DNA of 64,000 bases from Curtobacterium caseinilyticum (GTDB lineage Bacteria; Actinomycetota; Actinomycetes; Actinomycetales; Microbacteriaceae): positions 62,001-126,000 of the forward strand of contig NZ_JAUCMN010000004.1 in assembly GCF_030363035.1 (NCBI RefSeq). Direction: 5' to 3'. Below the pieces are notes generated by a model. That model saw only the letters and a program-made list of their open reading frames with translations. It did not search any database and had not been told where the DNA came from. A program made the translations under genes and the position numbers. Positions 40,920-49,663 of the stretch are shown piece by piece (the first letter of the stretch is position 1; the number at the start of each line of letters is the position of its first letter).

Positions 40920-41425
40920 CGACCACGTTCGTCCTGCTCTCCGACACCCACCTGCCGAAGCGCGCGAAGGACCTGCCCGCGGGCCTCTGGCAGGACCTGG
41001 AGGCCGCGGACCTGGTCGTGCACGCGGGGGACTGGGTGGACCTGGCCACGCTCGACGCCGTGCAGGCGCGGTCCCGCCGGTTCCGGGGCGTCCGCGGCAA
41101 CAACGACGGCCCCGAGTTCGACGACCGCCTGCCGCTCGTCGACCACTTCACCGTCGAGGACCTCCGGTTCGCCCTCGTGCACGAGACCGGAGCCGCGACC
41201 GGCCGCGAGCGCCGGGCGGACGTCGCGTACCCGGACACCGATGTGCTGGTCTTCGGGCACTCGCACATCCCCTGGGACACCGTCGCCCCCTCGGGCATGC
41301 GGCTGCTCAACCCCGGGTCGCCGACGGATCGACGGCGTCAGCCGGACTTCACCTGGATGCGGGGGACGGCGGACGGACGCGACCTGACGGTCGAGCTGGT
41401 CCGGCTGCCACCGGCCGCGCGCTGA
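40916..41425 (+). CDS. YfcE-type metallophosphoesterase
   Basis: A 169-residue calcineurin-like phosphoesterase. Motifs in order: LLSDTHLPKRAKDLPAG (D10, H12), VVHAGDWVD (GD), GVRGNNDGPEFDD (GN-x-D), FALVHE (H) and FGHSHIPW (GHSH), followed by LLNPGSPTDRRRQ. This complete set fits the YfcE/MJ0936 group, two-metal phosphodiesterases of the cytoplasm. GTG 40916 overlaps the MarR stop. Its last 77 bases overlap the convergent end of the thiD gene. Confidence 0.92.
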   Translation: MTTTFVLLSDTHLPKRAKDLPAGLWQDLEAADLVVHAGDWVDLATLDAVQARSRRFRGVRGNNDGPEFDDRLPLVDHFTVEDLRFALVHETGAATGRERRADVAYPDTDVLVFGHSHIPWDTVAPSGMRLLNPGSPTDRRRQPDFTWMRGTADGRDLTVELVRLPPAAR

Positions 41426-42869
41426 CGGACGTCGGCATCCGGAAGAACGCGAGCTCCCACTCGGTGGAGCGGCGGTGGGCTCGGGTCATGCGCCCCCGCT
41501 CCACCTGTTCCGCCGCGGCCGCGAGCTCCTCGACGAGCGCGGTGGCCTCGGCGCTCGCCGCAGCGAAGTCCGGGTCGCCGTAGGCACCGAGCCAGTCGGC
41601 GAACGGGTGGCCCTCCGGCGCGTGCCCGAGCTGCGTCCCGACCCAGGCGTAGACGCGGAAGCACGGCAGCACCGCGGCGGCGAGGACCGCGGCCGACCCG
41701 GAGTCCGCGGCGTCCTGCAGGTGCGCGAGGTACCCGGCGCAGGTCGGGTGGACCGGGTCGTCGGCGTGCGAGCCGGCCAGACGGCGGTGGTGCAGGTCGC
41801 GGGCCTCGTCCGCGCAGCCCTGCGCGGACGCGGCCCAGAACGACGCCGGTGCTCCGGTCGACCACGCGGCGAGGCGCGCGAGGTGCTGCTCGTAGGCGCG
41901 CAGGTAGTGGACGTCCTGGGCGAGGTAGCCGGCGAACACGTCATCGTCGAGGCTGCCGTCGCGCAGGCCGGCCAGGAAGTCGCACGCGAGGGTCTCGTCG
42001 AGCGTGGCCGCCACGTCCTCCCACCAGCGGTCGGTCCACGACACCCGGGGCAGGGCCGCGCGCACCGCCGCGCCGTGGTCGACCGGACCGTTGCCCGTGC
42101 CGACCTGCAGCGCATCCGCCCCGCGGAGTGCCGCGGTCAACCACGCCTTCGCTCCGCCGACCGCGAGTTCCCAGTCGCCGTCGCGGGCGGCCAGCGTCGC
42201 GATCGCACTCGACAGCGAACAGCCGGTGCCGTGCGTGTTCGTCGTGTCGATGCGGGGACCCGTGAAGGTACGGGTCGTGCCGTCGGGTGCGACGAGCACG
42301 TCGTCCGACGTCGGGCCGTCGTCGTGCCCGCCCTTCGCGAGCACCAGGACGTCCCACCTGCGGGCGACGAGCAGCGCCGCCTCGGTCGGTGTCCCGTCAC
42401 CGGGGCCGTCCGTCCCGGCGAGCGCGACGAGCTCGGCGAGCTCCGCGCGGTTCGGTGTGACCAGGTCGGCCAGGGCGAGCAGGTCACCCATCGCGGCGGC
42501 GGCCGACTCGTCGAGCAGCCGGTCGCCGCTCGTCGCGACCATCACCGGGTCGACGACGACCACGGGCGGGCGGTGCTCGCGCAACCAGTCGGTGACGGTG
42601 CGGACGACGTCGGCGGTGCCGAGCATCCCGACCTTCACCGCGTCGACGACCACGTCGTCCGACACCGCGTCGAGCTGCTCGCGCAGGAACGCCGTCCCGG
42701 GGACGTGCACCGAGCGGACGCCGTGCGTGTTCTGCGCGACGAGCGCCGTCACGACGCCCATGCCGTAGCCGTCCGCCGCGGCGATCGCCTTGAGGTCCGC
42801 CTGCAGGCCCGCGCCGCCCGTCGGGTCGGTGCCCGCGATGCTCAGCACGCGCGGGACGCTCCCGGTCAC
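41349..42869 (-). CDS. thiD: ThiD-TenA fusion: HMP(-P) kinase with thiaminase II-like domain
   Basis: A 506-residue two-domain enzyme. The N-terminal ribokinase-fold domain phosphorylates hydroxymethylpyrimidine and its monophosphate: VLSIAGTDPTGGAGLQADLKAIAAADGYGMGVVTALVAQNT, VDPVMVATSGDRLL and DTTNTHGTGCSLSSAIA (anion hole and catalytic Asp region). From about residue 265 a TenA domain follows: LACDFLAGLRDGSLDDDVFAGYLAQDVHYLRAYEQHLARLA and VLPCFRVYAWVGTQL, where the Cys matches the TenA catalytic Cys, so it can salvage base-degraded thiamine. The start is set at GTG 42869, which overlaps the thiE stop; a GTG at 42881 is possible. The C-terminus runs into the convergent phosphoesterase gene. 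Confidence 0.93.
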   Translation of the reverse strand: MTGSVPRVLSIAGTDPTGGAGLQADLKAIAAADGYGMGVVTALVAQNTHGVRSVHVPGTAFLREQLDAVSDDVVVDAVKVGMLGTADVVRTVTDWLREHRPPVVVVDPVMVATSGDRLLDESAAAAMGDLLALADLVTPNRAELAELVALAGTDGPGDGTPTEAALLVARRWDVLVLAKGGHDDGPTSDDVLVAPDGTTRTFTGPRIDTTNTHGTGCSLSSAIATLAARDGDWELAVGGAKAWLTAALRGADALQVGTGNGPVDHGAAVRAALPRVSWTDRWWEDVAATLDETLACDFLAGLRDGSLDDDVFAGYLAQDVHYLRAYEQHLARLAAWSTGAPASFWAASAQGCADEARDLHHRRLAGSHADDPVHPTCAGYLAHLQDAADSGSAAVLAAAVLPCFRVYAWVGTQLGHAPEGHPFADWLGAYGDPDFAAASAEATALVEELAAAAEQVERGRMTRAHRRSTEWELAFFRMPTSVSARPVAAGPARPSGRVRPPSPASR

Positions 42870-43534
42870 CGGAGCGTCCACGCGTCGACGTGTGCGGCTG
42901 CGGCGGCGTACGGGTCGGCCGCAGCGCAGATGCCGGAGACCACGGCCACCCCCGCCGCCCCGGCGGCACGCAGGGGAGCGACGTCCTCGAGGGTGATGCC
43001 ACCGATCGCGACGCAGGGCACACCGACGGCCCGTGCCAGGTCGGCGATGCGGGCGAACCCGGCGTGGCCGAGGGCCGGCGGGTGATCGGCCTTCGTCGCG
43101 GTCGGGTGGACGACCCCGACCCCGAGCAGGTCGACGGTGCCGCGGGGGAGCGCGGCGACCGCGTCGACGTGCGCCGGGGTGTTCGCCGTCAGCCCCACGT
43201 GGGCGTCCGGCCCGAGGAGCGCCCGCGCTGCCGTCACCGGGACGTCGGACTGGCCGAGGTGCACCCCGGCGACCCGGTGCCCGGCGTGCCGTGCGGCGAG
43301 GGCCACGTCGAGGCGGTCGTCGACCACCACGGTGGCGCGGTCGCCCACCGAGTCGGCGACCGCGGCGGTGAGCGCGAGGAGGTCGCGTGCCGAGGCGTCC
43401 TTGTCACGGACCTGCACGGTGCGGACGCCCGCGTCGACGGCGGCCCGGACCACCCCGAGGACCCCGGTGCCGTGCCGATCGGCGAGCGGACCGTCGGTGA
43501 CCAGGTAGACGCCGACGTCCGTCGCCGCGCTCAT
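42866..43534 (-). CDS. thiE: Thiamine-phosphate synthase
   Basis: A 222-residue TIM-barrel enzyme that joins HMP pyrophosphate and thiazole phosphate. [44 protein letters not shown] has the QVRDK pyrophosphate-binding strand; [59 protein letters not shown] and AGVAVVSGI complete the phosphate sites. ATG 43534 overlaps the thiM stop (ATGA) and its own stop overlaps the thiD start. Confidence 0.94.
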   Translation of the reverse strand: MSAATDVGVYLVTDGPLADRHGTGVLGVVRAAVDAGVRTVQVRDKDASARDLLALTAAVADSVGDRATVVVDDRLDVALAARHAGHRVAGVHLGQSDVPVTAARALLGPDAHVGLTANTPAHVDAVAALPRGTVDLLGVGVVHPTATKADHPPALGHAGFARIADLARAVGVPCVAIGGITLEDVAPLRAAGAAGVAVVSGICAAADPYAAAAAHVDAWTLR

Positions 43535-44436
43535 GCCGGCACCGCCGTCGACACCGCTGTCGGCTCGGTCGTCGGCTCCGTCGTGATCCGGGCCTCGCGG
43601 ACGACGTCCTCCGGCGTGAGCGACGTGAGCCGGTCGAGGAAGAGCGGCTGGAACGTGCCCGGACCGGCGGCGTCGCGAGCGGCGAGCTCCGCAGCGATCG
43701 TGTGGACCGCGGTCGCCGCGACCGCCGCCGCCCCGGGGTCGTCGGGGGCCAGCGCCGTGAAGGCTGCCACCACGGCGCCGAGCGCGCACCCGCCGCCGGT
43801 GATCCGCGTCAGCAGCGGGGTGCCGTTCGCGACCCGGACCACGCCGGTACCCGGCGCGACCAGCAGGTCGACGGGACCGGACACGGCCAGGGCACCCACG
43901 GTCCTCCCGTCCGATGCGTCGACGGCGGCCGCACGCGCGTCGTCGGGGCCGGCCGTGCTGTCCACGCCCCGTCCGCCGCCGGAGTCCCCGAGGAGCGCGA
44001 GCACCTCGGACGCGTTGCCGCGGAGCACCGTCGGTCGGAGCGCGAGCAGGTCGTGCGCGAGTGCGGTGCGCACCGGCAGCGAGCCCACGGCGACGGGGTC
44101 GAGCACCCACGGGGTCCCGGCCTCGACCGCCGCGTGCGCGGCCTCGAGCGACGCGGCCCGCGGTTCGGGGTGCGGCGTCCCCGTGTTCACGAGCAGGGCG
44201 TCCGCGACGCGGGCGAACGGTCCGGCCTCGGTGGTGACGTCGACCATCGCAGCGGACGCCCCGAGCGCCAGCAGGACGTTGGCCGTGACGTTCTGCACGA
44301 CGGTGTTCGTGATGCACTGCACCAGGGGGCTGCTCGCGCGCACCCCCTCGAGCAGCGTGGCGGTGCGGTCGGCCCAGTCCGGGGACGGGACCCCGGGTGT
44401 GGGCGCGGGGCCGGGTACGGGCGCAGCAGTGTGCAT
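43531..44436 (-). CDS. thiM: Hydroxyethylthiazole kinase
   Basis: A 301-residue kinase for the thiazole half of thiamine. [71 protein letters not shown] and [19 protein letters not shown] (GGGC catalytic loop) are diagnostic. GAAGGGA precedes ATG 44436 and forms the 3' end of the TPP riboswitch, which could therefore hide the ribosome site. First gene of thiM-thiE-thiD/tenA, a salvage and coupling module: no thiC or thiG is present here. Confidence 0.94.
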   Translation of the reverse strand: MHTAAPVPGPAPTPGVPSPDWADRTATLLEGVRASSPLVQCITNTVVQNVTANVLLALGASAAMVDVTTEAGPFARVADALLVNTGTPHPEPRAASLEAAHAAVEAGTPWVLDPVAVGSLPVRTALAHDLLALRPTVLRGNASEVLALLGDSGGGRGVDSTAGPDDARAAAVDASDGRTVGALAVSGPVDLLVAPGTGVVRVANGTPLLTRITGGGCALGAVVAAFTALAPDDPGAAAVAATAVHTIAAELAARDAAGPGTFQPLFLDRLTSLTPEDVVREARITTEPTTEPTAVSTAVPA

Positions 44437-44440
44437 GGAC

Positions 44441-44520
44441 GATCCCTTCGCGAGTACGAGCTCGAGCAGGTTCGACGGGTGTGATCTCAGCCGCTCGGTG
44501 CGGCACCCCGTGTCTCGGAC
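44441..44520 (-). promoter_or_regulatory. TPP riboswitch upstream of thiM
   Basis: Read on the minus strand the leader shows ACGGGGTGC, GCGGCTGAGAT, ACCCGTCGAACCTG and finally CGAAGGGAT in the right order, which are the conserved P1/P2/P3 and thiamine-pyrimidine and pyrophosphate sensing parts of the THI element. The closing strand overlaps the thiM ribosome site, suggesting control of translation initiation. Confidence 0.93.
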
Positions 44521-44610
44521 GACACCGTACACGACGCCGCGCGACGGCTCCGAGCACTCCCGCGGCGCCGTTCCCGTCACACCGCAGGCACCCTGTGCCA
44601 GGGTTGACGG

Positions 44611-45579
44611 GTGCCAGAAGCGACCCCTCCCGGACCCCCGCCCGGCCCCCGCGATCCCGGCGACGCCTGGGCCGTCGGGCCGGACGGCACGAAGGCCTGG
44701 GGGCGGTTCGGCGCGGCCGGACTGCTCGTCGACGACGGCGCCGGGCGGGTGCTGTTGCAGCACCGCGTCGAGTGGAGCCACCACGGCGGCACGTGGGGCA
44801 TCCCCGGTGGTGCCCGGCACCAGGGCGAGGAGGCCGTGGCCGCGGCACTCCGCGAGTCCGCCGAGGAAGCGGGCGTGCCCGAGGACGGCATCGACCTGCG
44901 GCACGCCGCCGTGCTCGACCTGGGCTTCTGGACGTACACGACCGTGGTCGGCCGTGCTCGCGAGGCGTTCGAGCCGGTCATCGCCGACCGCGAGAGCCTG
45001 GCGCTGTCGTGGGTGCCCGTGGACGAGGTCGACGACCTGCCGCTGCACCCCGGGTTCGGTGCCTCGTGGCCGGCGCTCCGTGCGGCGATCAGCACGACGC
45101 CGCACGTCGTGGTCGACGCGGCGAACGTCGTCGGCAGCGTGCCGGACGGGTGGTGGAAGGACCGTGCGGGTGCAGCGGAGCGGCTGCTGTCGTCCGTGGC
45201 GGCGCTCGCCGAGCGTGGCCTGGACGCGCGGGAGCTGGGGTTGCCCTTCGCCCGGTGGTGGCCGCAGTGGACCGTGGTGCTCGAGGGTGACGCACGAGCG
45301 GCGCGGACGGACGGCCGGAGCGGCCGCGTCGTCGCCGGGGCCGGTGCCGGTGGCGCTGGAGCGGACGCGACCGGTGGCGATGCGCCGGTCGGGGCCGGTG
45401 GCGTCCGGGTCCTGCGGGCGGACGGCTCCGGCGACGACGCGATCGTCGAGGCCGCCCGTGCCGCGCTCGGCGCCGGCGGTGCACCGGTGGTCGTCGTGAC
45501 GGCGGACCGGGAGCTCCGGACCCGCGTCGAGGCCCTCGGCGCCGAGGTCCGCGGACCGGGATGGTTCCGGGAGCAGTAG
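44611..45579 (+). CDS. Nudix hydrolase fused to NYN/PIN-like domain
   Basis: A 322-residue protein starting at GTG 44611. The Nudix box lies at residues 67-89 ([23 protein letters not shown]), complete with the metal-binding REx2EE core, inside a full Nudix fold. From residue 166 a second domain begins, [27 protein letters not shown], with the Asp-x-x-Asn start of NYN/PIN-like nucleases, and it ends [27 protein letters not shown], the later Asp-containing strand of that fold. A Gly/Ala-rich insert sits between. The pairing suggests hydrolysis of a nucleotide-type substrate together with RNA handling; the actual reaction is unknown. Confidence 0.82.
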   Translation: MPEATPPGPPPGPRDPGDAWAVGPDGTKAWGRFGAAGLLVDDGAGRVLLQHRVEWSHHGGTWGIPGGARHQGEEAVAAALRESAEEAGVPEDGIDLRHAAVLDLGFWTYTTVVGRAREAFEPVIADRESLALSWVPVDEVDDLPLHPGFGASWPALRAAISTTPHVVVDAANVVGSVPDGWWKDRAGAAERLLSSVAALAERGLDARELGLPFARWWPQWTVVLEGDARAARTDGRSGRVVAGAGAGGAGADATGGDAPVGAGGVRVLRADGSGDDAIVEAARAALGAGGAPVVVVTADRELRTRVEALGAEVRGPGWFREQ

Positions 45580-45677
45580 CCCGATCTCGCACTCCGTGAC
45601 CGGATCGTGACGTCGGACACCCGTGGTCGCTACGCTGGCCCTCACGTCAACGGAGACGTACCGATCAGGAGGTCACG

Positions 45678-46430
45678 ATGGAGCGTGTCACCAGAGCCGA
45701 CGACCGCGTCCACCGCCCCGCGGGGCCCTGGACGCCCACGGTGCACCGGCTGCTCGCGCACCTGCACGAGCAGGGCTTCGTCGCGGCCCCCGAACCCATC
45801 GCCGTCGGGGACGCCCTCGAGACGGTGACGTTCGTCCCGGGCACCGCCGGCAACTACCCGTGGAGTGCCGAGATCGCGAGCGAGGCGGCCCTCGTCACGT
45901 CCGCGCGCCTGCTCCGGCAGTACCACGACGCCGCGGCGACCTACCCCCGCGACGACGCCGTCGACGTGTGGTCCCAGGCCGAGCGGCTGCCGGTCGAGAC
46001 GATCGTGCACGGCGACTTCGCGCCGTACAACTGCGTCTACGACGGCATCGCCGCCGTGGGCCTCATCGACTTCGACACCGCCCACCCCGGACCGCGGGTG
46101 TGGGACGTGGCGAGTGCCGTGTACCGCTTCGCCCCGTTCACGACCGGGGCGGTCGAGGGCGGCACGGCGCCGAGCCTCGACGAGCGACTCGACCGGGCGG
46201 CGGAGTTCTGCCGTGCGTACGGGCTCGACGACCGGTCCCGCGGCGTCCTCGTCGACACGATGACGGCGTCGCTCGTCGCCCTCGTGACGACCATGGAGAC
46301 CGAGGCCGCGGCGGGCAACCCGAAGTTCACGAGCGACCTCGAGCACGGGCACGCGGACCTGTACCGGGCCGACGTCGCCTGGATCGAGTCGCACGCCGAG
46401 GCCATCCGCACCGCGGTCGCACTGCCCTGA
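45678..46430 (+). CDS. Aminoglycoside phosphotransferase-family protein
   Basis: A 250-residue kinase-fold protein. AGGAGGT precedes ATG 45678. VETIVHGDFAPYNCVYDG is the catalytic HGDxxxxN loop and GLIDFDTAHPGPRVWDVASAVYRF the metal-binding DFD motif of APH/choline kinase-like enzymes. The N-lobe is short (about 80 residues) and lacks an obvious Gly-rich loop. Substrate could be an antibiotic, a sugar or an amino alcohol; no resistance context is evident. Confidence 0.85.
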   Translation: MERVTRADDRVHRPAGPWTPTVHRLLAHLHEQGFVAAPEPIAVGDALETVTFVPGTAGNYPWSAEIASEAALVTSARLLRQYHDAAATYPRDDAVDVWSQAERLPVETIVHGDFAPYNCVYDGIAAVGLIDFDTAHPGPRVWDVASAVYRFAPFTTGAVEGGTAPSLDERLDRAAEFCRAYGLDDRSRGVLVDTMTASLVALVTTMETEAAAGNPKFTSDLEHGHADLYRADVAWIESHAEAIRTAVALP

Positions 46431-46595
46431 GCCGCGGTGCGGTCGTCGGCGGAACGCCGGCGTCCCGCGGGCCGAGCAGCGGACGCGACCCGACGGCGGG
46501 CCGGACGAGCGTGTCGGACGCACACCGGGCCTCCCGGCAGCTCCCAGCAGCCACGCGGCGGACTCCGAAGCTGCCTCGGGTAGTGTCGGTGGGCC

Positions 46596-47543
46596 ATGAC
46601 CGACAGCCCGGCCGACGCCACCCCGTACGAGGTCCTCGGCGTCCCCGCGACCGCTGACGACGACGAACTCCGCCGCGCGTACCGCCGGGCCGCCCGCGAG
46701 ACCCACCCCGACCTCGGCGGCGACGCCCGGCGCTTCCGCCAGGTGCAGGTCGCCTGGGAGCGCGTCGGCACGCCCGCTGCACGCCGTGCCTACGACGCCG
46801 GATCCCGCACCTCGACTCCGCAGGGCGCGTCCGGCCCGTCCGGTTCCTCGGCCTGGAGGCCCGACTCCGGTCGTGACGAGTACGCACCGCCGACAGCGCG
46901 TCGCGACTCCCGCCCCCGCGCCCGGTCCCACGGACACCCCGGCGGCCGGTCGCGCGAGGTCTTCCTGCAGGCCGAGCGCGAGTGGGTCGGCCTCGGCGAC
47001 CCGATCGAGGACCCGTACGACCCGACGCTCGTCCGGTCCGCCCCGCGGCACATCCGGCGTCTGCTGGGCGAGGCCCTCGCCGAGGAGGCGACGGCGGCCA
47101 TCGTCGCCGACATGGGCATCGGCGTCACGGTGTGGCACGACCTCGACGCCGGTGCCGAGGGCAAGCTCGACCACGCCGTCCTGACCCCGAGCGGTCTGTG
47201 GGCGGTCGAGTCGATCGACTGGGGCGCCCCCGTGCGCATCGAGCACGGCGAGGTCACCGGGGAGACCCTCGCACCGGGGGAGCGGCCCGTCAAGGAGCTC
47301 GTACGCGCGGCGCGGGCGGTGCAGAAGCAGACCCGGGTGAAGTTCACCGGCCGGCTCGTGGTCGTGCCGGACTCCGCGGTCGACGAGGACGTGCAGGTCG
47401 TCGGCTCCCCGCGGAAGCCCACCGCCCTCGTCGTGCGCCGGAGCGCCCTCGGACAGGTGCTCAACGGCGTGTGGTCGCCGGAGGGTTCCGTCGACGTCTT
47501 CGACATCCGCGACCGCCTGCAGCAGACCGTCCGGTTCGTCTGA
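46596..47543 (+). CDS. J-domain protein with NERD-like C-terminal domain
   Basis: A 315-residue protein. Residues 8-68 are a J domain: TPYEVLGVPATADDDELRRAYRRAARETHPDLGGDARRF with the HPD motif at 37-39 that stimulates DnaK. A basic, Ser/Arg-rich linker follows to about residue 125. The C-terminal domain (about 150-270) shows VWHDLDAGAEGKLDHAVLTPSGLWAVESIDWGAPVRIEHG, the GxxxxDHxxxxxxGxxxIExK-like pattern of NERD domains, nuclease-fold modules; however the usual Lys after the Glu is Ser-Ile-Asp, so catalysis is uncertain. It may link the chaperone system to nucleic-acid or stress functions. ATG 46596. Confidence 0.75.
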   Translation: MTDSPADATPYEVLGVPATADDDELRRAYRRAARETHPDLGGDARRFRQVQVAWERVGTPAARRAYDAGSRTSTPQGASGPSGSSAWRPDSGRDEYAPPTARRDSRPRARSHGHPGGRSREVFLQAEREWVGLGDPIEDPYDPTLVRSAPRHIRRLLGEALAEEATAAIVADMGIGVTVWHDLDAGAEGKLDHAVLTPSGLWAVESIDWGAPVRIEHGEVTGETLAPGERPVKELVRAARAVQKQTRVKFTGRLVVVPDSAVDEDVQVVGSPRKPTALVVRRSALGQVLNGVWSPEGSVDVFDIRDRLQQTVRFV

Positions 47544-47604
47544 TGCCCGACCGCGTGGTGGCGGTCGTCGGCGCGACGCTCACGACGGACCACCACAGCG
47601 CGGG

Positions 47605-47967
47605 TCAGTAGCCGCGGAGCTTCTCGAGGTCGCGGCGCTCCCGCTTGCTGGGCCGCCCCGCGCCGGGGTCGCGCACCGGGACGAAGCCGGCCTCCTCCTT
47701 CGGCAGTCGCGGCGGCGTCCGGTCCTCGAAGTGCTTCGCGGCCTCGGCAGCACTCGTGCGCTTGAGGATGATGCCCGTCACGACGACGATCCGGTCGAAG
47801 CCGTGCTGGCGGACGCGGACCTCGTCGCCGGGGCCGATCGGCTGCGCCGGCTTCGCGCGCTCCCCGTTCACCCGGACGTGGCCGGCCTTGCACGCGGTGG
47901 TGGCGGCGGACCGGGTCTTCGTGATCCGCACCGCCCAGATCCAGCTGTCCACGCGCGCCTTCTCCAT
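47605..47967 (-). CDS. S4-domain RNA-binding protein, Hsp15-like
   Basis: A 120-residue protein. ATG 47967 starts MEKARVDSWIWAVRITKTRSAATTACKAGHVRVNGERAKPAQPIGPGDEVRVRQHG, the S4 RNA-binding fold with the helix-turn RIxKTRSxATxACxxGxVxVNG. A basic C-terminal tail (KRERRDLEKLRGY) follows, as in Hsp15, which recycles stalled 50S subunits with peptidyl-tRNA. Convergent with the J-domain gene. Confidence 0.92.
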   Translation of the reverse strand: MEKARVDSWIWAVRITKTRSAATTACKAGHVRVNGERAKPAQPIGPGDEVRVRQHGFDRIVVVTGIILKRTSAAEAAKHFEDRTPPRLPKEEAGFVPVRDPGAGRPSKRERRDLEKLRGY

Positions 47968-48071
47968 CCGTCCACCCTAGGCGTGCCGGACGCGGACGCG
48001 GACGCGGCCACGGCCACGTCCGGTGACGTCCCAGCCGTCGGGGTGGGCCCGCTCGCGGCTACGCTCGACCC

Positions 48072-48332
48072 GTGCCCGACCGCCGCGACCAGGACGCCAT
48101 CGCCCGCGCGCTGGCGCTCGGCGTGCTCGACGGCGCGGCGCTCGGCGACCGCCTCGTGGTGCGGGCCCGGCACGGCGACGGAGCGCGGGACGCCCTCGGC
48201 ACGCTGTCCGCCCGCTCGCCGTCCGCGGTGACGATCGACACCCGGAGGGGTCCGGTGCAGGTCCCGTTGGCGGACGTCGTCGCCGCGAAGCCGGTCCCGC
48301 CGCCGCCCGCACCGCGGCAGCGACAGCGCTGA
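48072..48332 (+). CDS. Small SH3-like domain protein (86 aa)
   Basis: GTG 48072 gives a short protein with GDRLVVRARHGDGARDALGTLSARSPSAVTIDTRRGPVQVPLADVVAAKPVPPPPAPR. The strand pattern ending TRRGPVQVPLADVVAAKPVPP matches the N-terminal SH3-like domain that precedes the acetyltransferase domain in Rv0428c-type GNAT proteins, but here no GNAT domain follows. Function unknown; perhaps a free-standing partner or the remainder of a split gene. Located 94 bp before the next gene on the same strand. Confidence 0.7.
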   Translation: MPDRRDQDAIARALALGVLDGAALGDRLVVRARHGDGARDALGTLSARSPSAVTIDTRRGPVQVPLADVVAAKPVPPPPAPRQRQR

Positions 48333-48426
48333 CCACGCGCCGCTCGCTCCCGTGCCCCGCCTCGGGCCCTCCCGACACCGGCGAGCCGTCGCCGTCCGCG
48401 CCCCGCACCCCACGTAGCCTCGACCC

Positions 48427-49584
48427 ATGGTCGTCCCCGTCCCGCTCGGCACCGAGGACCGGACCGCCCGCCTCACGCTCCGCCACCCGGACCGTTGGCG
48501 CCGGGAGGACGCTCCGCAGGCCGACCTCCGCCTGACCGGCGACGACGTGGTGCTCACCGTGCGTTCGCGTCCCTCCGACCGCACGATCGCCGAGGAGCAC
48601 ACCAGCCTGCTCGAGCGGCTGCCCGGTTCCGTCGAGGGACTCCACCTGATCGGCTGCGATCCGTGGACGGTCGCCGACGCACCCGCACGCCTGGTCGAGT
48701 ACGTGCGACCCGACGAGGGCGGCGACGTCGCCGGCTCGCACCTGCTCTTCGTGACCGGGCGGCACCGCGTCGACCTCACCGTGGAGCGTCCGCTCGCTCG
48801 GATGCTCGCGACCGACGACCTCGTCTCGGCCGTCCTCGAGTCCGTCCGGGCGACCGAACCGGTGCCGGCGCGGCCGCAGCGCGGACTCGAGCCGCTCCCG
48901 GCGGCGGTGCCGGCCCCGGACCTGGACGGCACGCACCTCGGCGCCGAGGCACTCGCGACGCTCCGCTCCCTGGCCGGCCGGCGCTGGAGCCCGACGCTCC
49001 TCCGCACGCCCGGTGGCCGCGAACTCGTGCAGTCCGGGCTGGTCGGTCGCCTCGGCACGCTCCCCGAGCCGACCCAGGAGCTCATCGGTCCCTGGGCCGA
49101 CGACACCCAGCCGGTCACCCTCGAACAGCGGTTGCCCGACGGGCGCACCACGCGCCTCCAGGCCTGGGCCGAGACCGTCGTCGACGGGACGGACGAGACG
49201 GGCGGCACCGTCTCGCGGCTGCCGGTCGAGCGCGTGGTCGCGCTGATGGCCGGGAGGCTCGGCATCCGTCCGACGTGGACCTTCCCGTTCCGCACGGGGT
49301 CGGTCGGCGCCGACCTGCTTGCCCGCAGGACGGGTGCGGCAGTCGCCGCGCCGGACCTGCCGCAGGTCGTCGCCGAGGCGGACCCGCGTCTGGCGCGGTT
49401 CTGGGCGGCGCCGTGGACGGTTTCGTCGATCCGCCGTCCGGGGCGTCCGACCCCGGTCGTCGTCGTGCACGCCGAGGGGATCGGGTTCGCACGTGTGGGA
49501 CGGACCGAGGCCGGGGAGACGGCCTTCCGGACCGACTCCCCAGCCAACGTCTACCGGTCCGTCGTGCGGGCGTTGCTCGGCTGA
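48427..49584 (+). CDS. Hypothetical protein (385 aa) with duplicated 3' end
   Basis: ATG 48427. The first 140 residues form a mixed alpha/beta domain (RLTLRHPDRWRREDAPQADLRLTGDDVVLTVRSRPSD to HRVDLTVERPLARMLATDDLVSAVLESVRA) reminiscent of PsbP/LpqN-like folds; the rest (from residue 160) has no match I know, with helix-rich AEALATLRSLAGRRWSPTLLR and strand-rich TLEQRLPDGRTTRLQAWAETVVD. No signal peptide, so cytoplasmic. The last 13 codons including the stop are repeated exactly 69 bp downstream in the same frame. Confidence 0.65.
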   Translation: MVVPVPLGTEDRTARLTLRHPDRWRREDAPQADLRLTGDDVVLTVRSRPSDRTIAEEHTSLLERLPGSVEGLHLIGCDPWTVADAPARLVEYVRPDEGGDVAGSHLLFVTGRHRVDLTVERPLARMLATDDLVSAVLESVRATEPVPARPQRGLEPLPAAVPAPDLDGTHLGAEALATLRSLAGRRWSPTLLRTPGGRELVQSGLVGRLGTLPEPTQELIGPWADDTQPVTLEQRLPDGRTTRLQAWAETVVDGTDETGGTVSRLPVERVVALMAGRLGIRPTWTFPFRTGSVGADLLARRTGAAVAAPDLPQVVAEADPRLARFWAAPWTVSSIRRPGRPTPVVVVHAEGIGFARVGRTEAGETAFRTDSPANVYRSVVRALLG

Positions 49585-49653
49585 CGACGTTCCGGACGCT
49601 GCGCCCGCTGGGCAAACGTCTACCGGTCCGTCGTGCGGGCGTTGCTCGGCTGA
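49546..49653. repeat. Exact 39-bp direct repeat at a gene's 3' end
   Basis: Copies at 49546-49584 and 49615-49653, each starting AACGTCTACCGGTCCGTCGT and ending at a TGA. The offset of 69 bp keeps frame, and the 30-bp spacer has no stop, so readthrough of the first TGA would add 22 residues and repeat the peptide NVYRSVVRALLG. TTCCGGAC precedes both copies, so the duplication may originally have been longer. Confidence 0.92.
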
Positions 49654-49663
49654 GCTCCTCGGG

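Noticed and set aside
41349..41425. Frameshift or misassembly at the overlap of phosphoesterase and thiD ends
   Set aside because: Both frames keep normal codon bias up to near the overlap and the overlap is only in the disordered thiD tail, so a simple convergent overlap explains it.
46037..46771. Minus-strand frames across the phosphotransferase and J-domain genes
   Set aside because: Antisense to genes with clear catalytic motifs and lacking sensible composition.
47543..47611. 22-codon ORF overlapping the J-domain gene stop by TGATG
   Set aside because: The peptide is very short, has no ribosome site beyond coupling, and its end overlaps the convergent S4 gene; chance is likely.
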